From assembly GCA_015058215.1 (NCBI GenBank), contig SVCU01000003.1, positions 62,001 to 126,000 of the forward strand: a DNA stretch of 64,000 nt, written 5' to 3'. Made by a program: the position numbers and the translations under genes. The DNA is from Clostridiales bacterium. GTDB taxonomy: Bacteria > Bacillota > Clostridia > Peptostreptococcales > Anaerovoracaceae. The notes under the pieces were generated by a model. The model was not told the origin of the DNA. It saw only the letters and a list, made by a program, of their open reading frames with translations, and did not search any database. Below, one piece after another: positions 25,194 through 32,374 of this stretch (within the stretch, counting starts at the first letter, position 1; each line of letters opens with the position of its first letter).

Positions 25194-25227
25194 AAAAGGG
25201 CTGCCGCGACCATGCGGCAGTCCTTTT
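25194..25227 (+). terminator. Terminator after the large lipoprotein
   Basis: AAAAGG-g-CTGCCGC pairs with GCGGCAG-t-CCTTTT around a six-base loop; the 3' side supplies the T-run. Confidence 0.75.
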
Positions 25228-25254
25228 CTACTTATTCCAACTGTAAATATGTAA

Positions 25255-25311
25255 AATGCGATACTTATTTTATATTTAAGGGTTGACTTTATCGCATTAA
25301 AGTGTTACCGT
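25255..25311 (+). promoter_or_regulatory. Promoter with inverted repeat before the amino-acid ABC operon
   Basis: TTGACT (25283-25288), 17 bases, TACCGT (25306-25311; weak). A nine-base inverted repeat AATGCGATA (25255-25263) / TATCGCATT (25290-25298) has its second arm inside the promoter spacer, suggesting an operator. The remaining 120-base leader holds a GCGGTC/GACCGC hairpin (about 25318-25338). Confidence 0.5.
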
Positions 25312-25432
25312 AGTATTGCGGTCACAAGAACGACCGCTCTTTTATCGTTTTGAACCCTTTGGATCCCGTTTCCGCTGGCCAAATGGCTCCGGACGTGATC
25401 CAACTTTCACTAAAAGAAAAGGAGAACTCATC

Positions 25433-26209
25433 ATGAAGAAAATCACCGCTCTGTTTCTGGCACTGCTGATGCTGCTGACCGTTTTCACCGGCTGCGGTTC
25501 CAAAGAAGACAACACCCTGACCGTCGGCTTCGACGCCAACTTCCCTCCCTTCGGTTACATGGGCGATGACGGCGAATACACCGGTTTCGACCTGGAAATG
25601 GCCGCCGAAGTTGCAAAGCGCCTGGGCATGGAGCTGAAGCTGCAGCCCATCGACTGGAACAGCAAGGACTTCGAACTGGAATCCGGCAACATCGACTGCA
25701 TCTGGAACGGCTTCACCATGAACGATCGTGAAGACCTGTACACCTGGACCGACGCTTACATGGACAACAGCCAGGTAGTGGTCGTCCGCAAGGATTCCGG
25801 CATCACCTCCCTGAAGGACCTGGCCGGCAAGACCGTTATGGTACAGAAGGAATCCTCCGCACAGTCCGCACTGGCAGAAGATGAATTCAAGGATCTGGTA
25901 GCTTCCTTCGGCGAATACCTGACCTGCGCCGAATACAACAGCGCCTTCATGGATCTGGAATCCAAGGCCATCCACGCCATCGCCATGGACATCGGCGTAG
26001 CCAACTTCCAGATCGACGGCCGCACCGATAAGTTCATGATCCTGGAAGAAACCATCGCTGACGAACAGTACGGCGTCGGCTTCCTGCTGGGCAACACCGA
26101 ACTGCGCGACAAAGTACAGAACACCCTGATGGAAATGGTCAAGGACGGCACCTTCGCCACCATCTCCAAGAAGTGGTTCGGCTACGATGTCTGCATCCTC
26201 GGCAAGTAA
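25433..26209 (+). CDS. Polar amino-acid ABC transporter, substrate-binding lipoprotein
   Basis: A 258-residue SBP_bac_3 protein. Signal residues 1-20 end FTGCGS, giving a lipid anchor. Mature features: LTVGFDANFPPFGYMGDDGEYTGF split as DANFPPFGY (ligand-binding aromatic/acidic) and GFDLEMAAEVAKRLG, then WNGFTMNDRE (Arg for the ligand carboxylate nearby). The ATG at 25433 has AAAAGGAG; the open frame upstream is not coding. First of a three-gene importer operon. The exact amino acid is not readable, cystine- or polar-type being most likely. Confidence 0.92.
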   Translation: MKKITALFLALLMLLTVFTGCGSKEDNTLTVGFDANFPPFGYMGDDGEYTGFDLEMAAEVAKRLGMELKLQPIDWNSKDFELESGNIDCIWNGFTMNDREDLYTWTDAYMDNSQVVVVRKDSGITSLKDLAGKTVMVQKESSAQSALAEDEFKDLVASFGEYLTCAEYNSAFMDLESKAIHAIAMDIGVANFQIDGRTDKFMILEETIADEQYGVGFLLGNTELRDKVQNTLMEMVKDGTFATISKKWFGYDVCILGK

Positions 26210-26224
26210 AGTAAGGAGAGTGCA

Positions 26225-26875
26225 ATGGATTTTACCCTGATGCTCACGCAGCTGGCAGAAGGTATGGTGGTCACTTTAGAGATCTTCTTCCTGACCCTGA
26301 TCTTCTCCCTTCCGCTGGGCCTTGTGGCCACCTTTGGCCGCATGAGTTCCAACGGGCTGATCCGCAACATCACCAAGCTCTACATTTCCGTCATGAGAGG
26401 CACTCCCCTCATGCTGCAGCTCTTCGTCGTATTCTACGCCCCCTTCTATCTGTTCAAGATTCCCCTCAGCTCCGAATGGCGCTTCATCGCCTGTATCGTG
26501 GCCTTCGTCATCAACTACGCCGCCTACTTTGCTGAGATCTTCCGTGCGGGCATCGAATCCATCCCCAAGGGTCAGTACGAAGCCGCCCACGTTCTGGGCT
26601 ACTCCAAAGGCCAGACCTTCTTCAAGATCATCCTGCCCCAGATGGTGAAGCGGGTACTGCCCCCCGTCACCAACGAAATGATCACTCTGGTCAAGGACAC
26701 TTCCCTGGCCTTCTCCATCAACATCATGGAAATGTTCACCACCGCCAAGGAAATCGCTTCCGGTCAGAAGAACATCATGGCCCTGGTGGCTGCCGGCGTA
26801 TTCTATTTCGTGTTCAACTTCCTCGTTGCCGCCGTCATGGAGCGGGTCGAGAAGAAGCTGGCATACTATCGTTAG
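26225..26875 (+). CDS. Amino-acid ABC transporter, permease
   Basis: A 216-residue HisM/GlnP-type permease with about five membrane helices. The coupling loop EAAHVLGYSKGQTFFKIILPQ (about residue 120-140) is the EAA motif that docks on the ATPase. YISVMRGTPLMLQLF is the usual N-terminal family signature. It starts 15 bases after the binding protein and ends nine before the ATPase. Confidence 0.94.
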   Translation: MDFTLMLTQLAEGMVVTLEIFFLTLIFSLPLGLVATFGRMSSNGLIRNITKLYISVMRGTPLMLQLFVVFYAPFYLFKIPLSSEWRFIACIVAFVINYAAYFAEIFRAGIESIPKGQYEAAHVLGYSKGQTFFKIILPQMVKRVLPPVTNEMITLVKDTSLAFSINIMEMFTTAKEIASGQKNIMALVAAGVFYFVFNFLVAAVMERVEKKLAYYR

Positions 26876-26884
26876 GAGGTCGCC

Positions 26885-27673
26885 ATGGAAGTACTTACCA
26901 TGCGCAATGTGCGCAAAAGCTTTGAGGGAACGGAAGTCCTGAAGGACATTTCCTTCTCCGTGCAGAAAGGCGAAGTTGTGGCCCTGATCGGCCCCTCCGG
27001 TTCCGGTAAATCCACCCTGCTGCGCTGTGCCACCCTGCTGGAAACCATGGACGGCGGCGAGCTGATCTACCGCGACGCAGAAAACGGCGCCGTCACCGAC
27101 TACGTGGTCTGCAAGAACGACGAAAACGGCAATTCCGTCTACTCCTCCCCCGCCGTGCTGCGCGACGTACGCCGCCAGTACGGTCTGGTGTTCCAGAATT
27201 TCAACCTGTTCCCCCACTACACGGTGCTGAAGAACATCACCGATGCTCCCATCTCCGTGCAGAAGATCGACAAGGCCGAGGCCGAGAAAACCGCCTACGC
27301 CCTGCTGGAAAAAATGGGCCTTTCCGATAAGGCAAACGCCTACCCCGGCTTCCTGTCCGGCGGTCAGCAGCAGCGCGTTTCCATCGCCCGCGCCCTGGCC
27401 CTGAATCCGGAAGTGCTGTTCTTCGACGAACCCACCTCCGCTCTGGACCCGGAACTGACCGTCGAAATTCTGAAAGTCATCAAGGAACTGGCCGCAGAAG
27501 ACACCACCATGGTGATCGTCACCCACGAAATCGAGTTCGCCCGCAAGGTGGCAGACCGTGTCATCTTCATGGCAGACGGCGTCATCGTGGAGGAAGGCGC
27601 CCCGGACGATGTGATCCTGAATTCCAAGAACGAGCGCACCCGCGCCTTCCTGGGCCAGCTGCAGAACCGCTAA
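26885..27673 (+). CDS. Amino-acid ABC transporter, ATP-binding protein
   Basis: A 262-residue ABC ATPase of the polar amino-acid (GlnQ) group. Walker A GPSGSGKST (about 36-44), signature LSGGQQQR (about 156-163), Walker B VLFFDEPTSALDPE, switch His in IVTHE. A 20-residue insertion around ENGAVTDYVVCKNDENG between Walker A and the Q-loop makes it slightly longer than usual. AGGAGG precedes the ATG. Last gene of the importer operon. Confidence 0.95.
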   Translation: MEVLTMRNVRKSFEGTEVLKDISFSVQKGEVVALIGPSGSGKSTLLRCATLLETMDGGELIYRDAENGAVTDYVVCKNDENGNSVYSSPAVLRDVRRQYGLVFQNFNLFPHYTVLKNITDAPISVQKIDKAEAEKTAYALLEKMGLSDKANAYPGFLSGGQQQRVSIARALALNPEVLFFDEPTSALDPELTVEILKVIKELAAEDTTMVIVTHEIEFARKVADRVIFMADGVIVEEGAPDDVILNSKNERTRAFLGQLQNR

Positions 27674-27752
27674 GAGCACTGCGGATTCCTGAAAGGCTCT
27701 GCAGAGCGGCTTCGAAATCCCCGGAAATGCCGCGGGAATCTGCCACGCTCGG

Positions 27753-27834
27753 CTCGTAAACTTTGAAAACAAAACCCCGTTTAGCCTCACGGCTTTACGG
27801 GGTTTTTGTTTGGATCAAAGTTTTTACTCGCCTC
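27753..27834. repeat. 82-bp repeat, copy A (inverted relative to copy B)
   Basis: This stretch matches the reverse complement of 31049-31130 with three mismatches in 82 bases. Its core is a terminator hairpin (CCCCGTTTAGCC / GGCTTTACGGGG, 27774-27802) followed by TTTTT, which ends the ABC operon. AT-rich arms containing AAACTTTGA and TCAAAGTTT flank it. The two copies bracket the lipoprotein / M56 / BlaI block. Confidence 0.85.
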
Positions 27835-27943
27835 ACTGCAGTCGCCTGCGCTTGTATCTTTAGGCTCCGTATGGTAACATGAAATGGATCAATAAAAAAT
27901 CATCCGTTTTAGACACGGTCAAATCGATTTTGGAGAGTCCATT

Positions 27944-28912
27944 ATGAAAAAAATGATTGCGCTGGTTCTGGCGATGATCCTGTGCTTCTCTTTGGCTTCC
28001 TGCTCAAGCGGAGGCGCAAACCCTCAGGGATCGAACGATCCGAATCAAACAGACAAAGCAGAATACGTCGCCGCGATCCACTTTACCATCAATCCCGAAT
28101 TTGAGCTTCAGCTTGACAGCAGCAATTCGGTTGTAAATCTGGAGTGCTTAAACGACGATGCGGAGAAACTGTTTTCTGACGCAGATATTATCGGGATGGA
28201 TGGTCTTGCGGCCATCGATGTACTCCTGACCACCGTATTCAGCAGCGGGGTCGTAAGCGAAGCTGTCACCGTGAACGTTTCATCGGAATATCAGGAAGAA
28301 AATGAGCAAGCGAGCCGGATGACGAAAGAAATCCCCTCTCTTGTTCTGGATGTAAAAGCAAAAACCGGTTTCCCCCATGAAGTATCGGTGGAGCTGACGG
28401 ATCCCCATCCCGAAAACACCGCAGCCTGGAAGCAAAATGTTCTTTACCGGGCGGATTTTGAAATCCCCGACGTCCACAGCACCGGCTATACAAATCTGAT
28501 CGATTTTTACAACGCCTTTCCGGACGGAACATCCGGCGGTACCTTTGCCAATGCCGGCCTGATGGTGCATTATCGCCAGGATATGGATCACGATCTGTCG
28601 CAGGCAGATTCCCTTGCCTTCCGCACTTACAGAGGTATCGGTCTCGGTTCTACCCAAAAGGAAGTGTTTGACGCTTACGGCACAAAGACTCCGGAACCGC
28701 CCTTCCCTGAAATCATGGGCATCGGCGATGCACAGCACACGGTTACCTCTTTTGTGGAGTACCAGGCAAGAATCACCAGCGGTGCCTGCGTTGCTCTCCG
28801 GTTTTACTTTGACCAGAACGACACTGTAATGCACATCGACTACCATGCCGTCTACCGGAAATATGCCGGAAACGTAAGCGATTCCGCCTTATCTCCCCTT
28901 GAAAACGAATAA
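27944..28912 (+). CDS. Lipoprotein with RsgI-like N-terminal domain
   Basis: A 322-residue lipoprotein: signal to about residue 20 (LASCSS). Residues of about 40-100 (AAIHFTINPEFELQLDSSNSV, then NLECLNDDAEKL and GLAAIDVLL) resemble the extracytoplasmic conserved region of RsgI-type anti-sigma factors (DINPSIEL...V...NDDG). There is no transmembrane helix or cytoplasmic anti-sigma part, so it is a detached sensor-like domain. The C-terminal half (about 200-310) is unassigned and includes AYGTKTPEPPFP. The gene lies alone between the repeat copies. Confidence 0.65.
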   Translation: MKKMIALVLAMILCFSLASCSSGGANPQGSNDPNQTDKAEYVAAIHFTINPEFELQLDSSNSVVNLECLNDDAEKLFSDADIIGMDGLAAIDVLLTTVFSSGVVSEAVTVNVSSEYQEENEQASRMTKEIPSLVLDVKAKTGFPHEVSVELTDPHPENTAAWKQNVLYRADFEIPDVHSTGYTNLIDFYNAFPDGTSGGTFANAGLMVHYRQDMDHDLSQADSLAFRTYRGIGLGSTQKEVFDAYGTKTPEPPFPEIMGIGDAQHTVTSFVEYQARITSGACVALRFYFDQNDTVMHIDYHAVYRKYAGNVSDSALSPLENE

Positions 28913-28930
28913 CCCGATACGTTACAAGCA

Positions 28931-28964
28931 AAACCCCGTAAAGCCATTGACTTTACGGGGTTTT
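28931..28964. terminator. Bidirectional terminator between convergent genes
   Basis: AAACCCCGTAAAG (28931-28943) pairs with CTTTACGGGGTTT (28951-28963), with T-runs usable on both strands. It separates the RsgI-like lipoprotein (+) and the M56 sensor (-). Confidence 0.8.
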
Positions 28965-28977
28965 ATTTGAAGCGAAA

Positions 28978-30411
28978 CTATTCGAAAAAGGCCATGGGGT
29001 CGGTGGCTTCGCCGGAAACCAGCACCTGGAAGCCCAGATTGGGGCCGGTGGCCATGCCGGTGGTTCCCACGGTGCCGATGCGGCTTCCGCCCTTGACCAA
29101 GTCCCCCTGTTCTGTCAGGATGGTTTCCAGATGCGTATAAGCGGTCTGCAGACCGGCGCTGTGTTCCAGAAGGATGTAATACCCATCCTCCGGATTGTAA
29201 CCCGTTTCCAGAACGGTGCCGGACAGGGCAGCAAAGACCGGATCGCCGCTTTCCGCAATGATGTTCACGTGTCCTCTCAGCATGTTCTCCCCGGTGATGG
29301 GATGGATGCACAGGAATTCAGCGGACAGTTTTTGATTCTCGCCGCCGGGCCAGACCCAGTTCAGCTCGGCTGTGCCGCCTTCCCCAGAGGTCTTTCCCGC
29401 TGCGGAAAGTTCGCCGGAAAGACCGGTGCCGCTCTGTGGATCCGGTTCACCGGAAGCGGCGAATACTGCGGTAACCCCCAGCACCAATACAACGGCCAGC
29501 ACGATGGCCGACTTGGACAGTTTTTTGCTCTTCATAATTGCCGTAATCCTTTCTTCGATGGCGGTTCTGCTGAAACCGCTGCACAAAGGCTGACGGCGGC
29601 CCCGCTTCTCCTCCCAGCGGATCAGGGTCAGGGCGTACGCTTCGCGTTCGGCAAGGCCGAAGGTATCCAGCACGTCCCGATCTCTGGCCAGTTCCATATC
29701 TCGGTTCGCAAGGATGTAAACCATCCAGACCGCCGGGTTGAACCAGTGGAGACACAGGGCTGCAGCCAGAAGCAGTTTCAGCAATGCGTCAAAGCGTTTG
29801 ATGTGGGCAAATTCGTGGGCCAGCACGTAGGCAAGGCCCTTGCGGTCCTGCCAGTCGGTCTCCCCGGGAAGGAGGATCACCGGCCGCAGAATGCCATAGG
29901 TCAGCGGGGTTTTAATGCGGTCCGTTTCCAGGATCCGCACCCTGCGCCGCAGAGCAAACCGCTCCGCAAGCTCCTCCGTCTTATGACCTGCCGGCACCGC
30001 CGTCCGAAATTGCCGCAGACTCCGTACATAGGCACAGATAAACCAGGCCGCCGTGAGCAGGAGACCTGCGAAATACAGTACCGACACAAAAGAAACCCCT
30101 TCCGCAGCAGCGGTGAGGCCGCTTTCCGCCCCTCCCTGCAGAGTTCCGGCATCGCCTTCCACGGCTGCTTCCGGCCAGGCGGCGTTAAGAACGGAGAAGT
30201 CCAAAGATTCTCCGCCGGGCCGAAGTGCCGTGAGACGGGGCCAGAGGCTCAGAGATGCGGGCACGGAAAAAGGAACCAGAAGCCGGCACAGCACCAGCCC
30301 CCAGAGGATCAGGAATGCGTTTTTCGGCAGCCGGTGCAGCAGCAAAAAACGAACTATCACAACCACAGCTGCCATAAGGGCAGCCGATAGGCTCATGGTC
30401 AAAAGATTCAT
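28978..30411 (-). CDS. BlaR1-like M56 metallopeptidase fused to a degenerate M23 domain
   Basis: A 477-residue membrane sensor. Membrane helices occur at about 5-25, 33-50, 108-128 and 213-235. The zinc protease motif HEFAH is at 199-203 with a further Glu in ANRDMELARD. A helix at about 302-318 then leads to an outer domain (360-477) that resembles LytM/M23 peptidases (GDPVFAALSGTVLETGYN, YTHLETI). Most of its metal ligands are lost: HxH is NLG (458-460) and the Asp/His of the first motif are not kept. It probably binds wall material and signals through M56 cleavage of BlaI. It follows blaI by 65 bases. Confidence 0.82.
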   Translation of the reverse strand: MNLLTMSLSAALMAAVVVIVRFLLLHRLPKNAFLILWGLVLCRLLVPFSVPASLSLWPRLTALRPGGESLDFSVLNAAWPEAAVEGDAGTLQGGAESGLTAAAEGVSFVSVLYFAGLLLTAAWFICAYVRSLRQFRTAVPAGHKTEELAERFALRRRVRILETDRIKTPLTYGILRPVILLPGETDWQDRKGLAYVLAHEFAHIKRFDALLKLLLAAALCLHWFNPAVWMVYILANRDMELARDRDVLDTFGLAEREAYALTLIRWEEKRGRRQPLCSGFSRTAIEERITAIMKSKKLSKSAIVLAVVLVLGVTAVFAASGEPDPQSGTGLSGELSAAGKTSGEGGTAELNWVWPGGENQKLSAEFLCIHPITGENMLRGHVNIIAESGDPVFAALSGTVLETGYNPEDGYYILLEHSAGLQTAYTHLETILTEQGDLVKGGSRIGTVGTTGMATGPNLGFQVLVSGEATDPMAFFE

Positions 30412-30476
30412 CGCGCGTTATCCTTTCTGACTGCAGAGGCGGCAGTACCGGTGGTTCTGCAAAACAGCGAACCCCG

Positions 30477-30836
30477 TTATTTCAGCCGCTCCACAAGGCG
30501 ACGAAGCCCCTCGATCTCTTTCTCCGAAAGTTCCTTTCGATCCAGCAGGGAAGCGAATAGAAGATCGGCGGAACCATCGAAAATACGGTCGATGAGCTCA
30601 TCCGTCTCCTGAGCCTGCACCTGTTCCTTGGGGATCAGCGCGGTGCACAGGAAGTTGGGTTCCCGGCGTTCCACGGCCCCTTTTTCCACGCACTTCTTGA
30701 TGACGGTATAGGTGGTATTTTTGTTCCAGCCCACGGATTCACCAAGCTGTGCAGCGATCTCTTTTGCGGTAAGATCCCCCTGTTTCCAGAGAAGATCCAT
30801 GACTTTCAGTTCGGAATCAAACAATTTGACGCCCAT
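30477..30836 (-). CDS. BlaI/MecI-family repressor
   Basis: A 119-residue winged-helix repressor. LFDSELKVMDLLWKQGDLTAKEIA and WNKNTTYTVIKKCVEKGAVERRE give the DNA-binding half; the rest is the dimer domain, where M56 proteases of this family normally lead to cleavage. It is first in the operon with the M56/M23 sensor. Three 14-bp dyads overlap its promoter (30856-30921). Confidence 0.92.
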   Translation of the reverse strand: MGVKLFDSELKVMDLLWKQGDLTAKEIAAQLGESVGWNKNTTYTVIKKCVEKGAVERREPNFLCTALIPKEQVQAQETDELIDRIFDGSADLLFASLLDRKELSEKEIEGLRRLVERLK

Positions 30837-30855
30837 AGAAATACTCCTTTTGTAG

Positions 30856-30921
30856 ACTATTGCAATAGTATGTTTATATACTACTCCGATAGTCTGGCTT
30901 TGTCAAGACGATTGCGGTAGT
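30856..30921 (-). promoter_or_regulatory. blaI promoter with three operator dyads (ACTATTGCAATAGT type)
   Basis: On the minus strand TTGACA (30901-30906), 17 bases, TAGTAT (30878-30883). Dyads ACTATTGCAATAGT (30856-30869), ACTACTCCGATAGT (30880-30893) and ACGATTGCGGTAGT (30908-30921) cover the start, the -10/spacer and the region upstream of -35. Their centres are 24 and 28 bases apart. Confidence 0.72.
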
Positions 30922-30976
30922 CTATGCGAATTTTTTCAAACAGTCGCAGCATTCTATTTTAAAAGAGCACATAAGA

Positions 30977-31208
30977 CCGATCGTAACAAGAACCCCGTCT
31001 GCGGCAGGCTGTGCGCAAAATATTAAAGACGGCGCTGAAATTCCAGGCGAGGCGAATAAAAACTTTGATCCAAACAAAGACCCCGTAAAGCCGTAAGGCT
31101 AAACGGGGTTTTGTTTTCAAAGTTTACGAGCAGAGTCGTGGGAATTTCCAGCAGGATTTACCGATTTTGCGCACAGCCTGCCGCAGGCGGGATTTTTTAT
31201 TTTGATCG
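30977..31208. repeat. 232-bp imperfect palindromic element (MITE-like), containing repeat copy B
   Basis: Nested inverted arms: CCGATC (30977-30982 / 31203-31208); 31-base arms at 30991-31021 and 31164-31194 with two mismatches (core CTGCGGCAGGCTGTGCGC); GAAATTCC / GGAATTTC; AAACTTTGA / TCAAAGTTT; and a central terminator hairpin. The central 82 bases (31049-31130) are the inverted match of 27753-27834. No ORF is inside. It fills the whole 30922-31239 gap between the blaI promoter and ybaK. Confidence 0.75.
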
Positions 31209-31239
31209 GACTACAACTTCTTTCGGAAGGCCTCCGCGG

Positions 31240-31731
31240 CTATTTGCAGAAATCCGCATAGCTGCCGCCGGTGACCCGGAGCAGCTCATCGGGAGCCAGT
31301 TTCACGGACAGACCGATGCGGCCGCCGCTGACAAAGATTTCATCGTACAGCTGGGCCTCCTCCTGCACCAATGTGGGAAACGCCTTCTTCATGGCCAGGG
31401 GGCTGACACCGCCGCGCACATAGCCGGTGAGGGGCAGAAGTTCCTTGACGCTGATCAGTTCCAGAGCCTTTTCGCCGGCGGCCCGGGCCGCCTTCTTCAG
31501 GTCCACTTCTCCGGCCACGGGCAGCACCAGAACGTAATGCTGGCCGCTCTTTCCGGTGCCCACCAGCGTTTTATAGGTCTGGTCCGGCGGAGTCCCCGCC
31601 GCATCCGCAGCGTGTACACCGTCCGTAAATTCCTTGCATTCGTAATGGATGGCTTCATAGGCAACGCCCGCTGTTTCCAGCAGGCGCAGTGCATTTGTTT
31701 TCGTGTCTTTTTCTTTCGGCATGGCTGTCAT
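31240..31731 (-). CDS. ybaK: YbaK/EbsC-type aminoacyl-tRNA deacylase
   Basis: A 163-residue protein that hydrolyses mischarged Cys-tRNA(Pro). Markers: KTNALRLLETAGVAYE at the N-terminus, QTYKTLVGTG with the conserved Lys, and TGYVRGGVSPLAMKK, the catalytic/GGxSP loop of YbaK proteins. ATGs at 31731 and 31722 are both possible; the first abuts the upstream stop, TAA-ATG. It is co-transcribed with the small lipoprotein upstream. Confidence 0.9.
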   Translation of the reverse strand: MTAMPKEKDTKTNALRLLETAGVAYEAIHYECKEFTDGVHAADAAGTPPDQTYKTLVGTGKSGQHYVLVLPVAGEVDLKKAARAAGEKALELISVKELLPLTGYVRGGVSPLAMKKAFPTLVQEEAQLYDEIFVSGGRIGLSVKLAPDELLRVTGGSYADFCK

Positions 31732-32175
31732 TTAAGACGCAGGGGCTGCATCTACCTTTTTCACAGAAAAATCGGTGGCTTCCAGGTCCAGATTAAAGGT
31801 AAAGGTATATTCGACCGTACCCTTCTCATGGGCACAGAGCATAACGCAGGTCACAAACTGGGAAGATTCCGCGCTGGCACCGGAGCCGAACACCCGGGTG
31901 CTTTCGGTTTCCACATATTCTCCTGTTTTGCTCCACACATTGTTGCGGCATCTTTCATACAACTTAGAGCCGGAGAAGCCGCTTTCTTCGGTAAAGAGAT
32001 CGGCCGCTTGCTCCCACTGACCGCTCCGGAATTTGAACAGCAGTTCCTCCGCTGCTGCGGTGACATCCTTCTCTGTCAATTCACCGGCCACCTTTGCGCT
32101 GCATCCGGTGAACAGCACCAGTACCAAAAGGAAAGCCAATCCAAATACTGCGGTTTTCTTCATTTTCACGTTCAT
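31732..32175 (-). CDS. Small lipoprotein (DUF4878-like size), function unknown
   Basis: A 147-residue lipoprotein. The ATG at 32175 (MNVKMKKTAVFGL) has GGGGG seven bases upstream. Signal residues 1-25 end LFTGCS. The mature part is a small alpha/beta domain beginning ELTEKDVTAAAEELLFKFRSGQWEQAADLF, a pattern of nuclear-transport-factor-2-like lipoproteins, but I cannot assign it firmly. It precedes ybaK with no gap. Confidence 0.75.
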   Translation of the reverse strand: MNVKMKKTAVFGLAFLLVLVLFTGCSAKVAGELTEKDVTAAAEELLFKFRSGQWEQAADLFTEESGFSGSKLYERCRNNVWSKTGEYVETESTRVFGSGASAESSQFVTCVMLCAHEKGTVEYTFTFNLDLEATDFSVKKVDAAPAS

Positions 32176-32258
32176 GTTCTTTCCCCCTTGTTTCAAGACG
32201 GCGGTACGATCCGGCTGCCGTTATGTTTTCGTGAACGGTGCCGATTTTCCCTCTGTTC

Positions 32259-32287
32259 ATTATATTGTGGTTCCGTTTCAAATGCAA
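32259..32287 (-). promoter_or_regulatory. Promoter of the lipoprotein-ybaK operon
   Basis: TTGCAT (32282-32287), 17 bases, TATAAT (32259-32264) on the minus strand. Confidence 0.7.
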
Positions 32288-32374
32288 GACGGGAAAAGTC
32301 TTTCTTTCCGCGCTTAAATATGATAAAGTAATTATGTATCTACATTTTCATCCTTTCTTTCAGGAGGTATTCCA

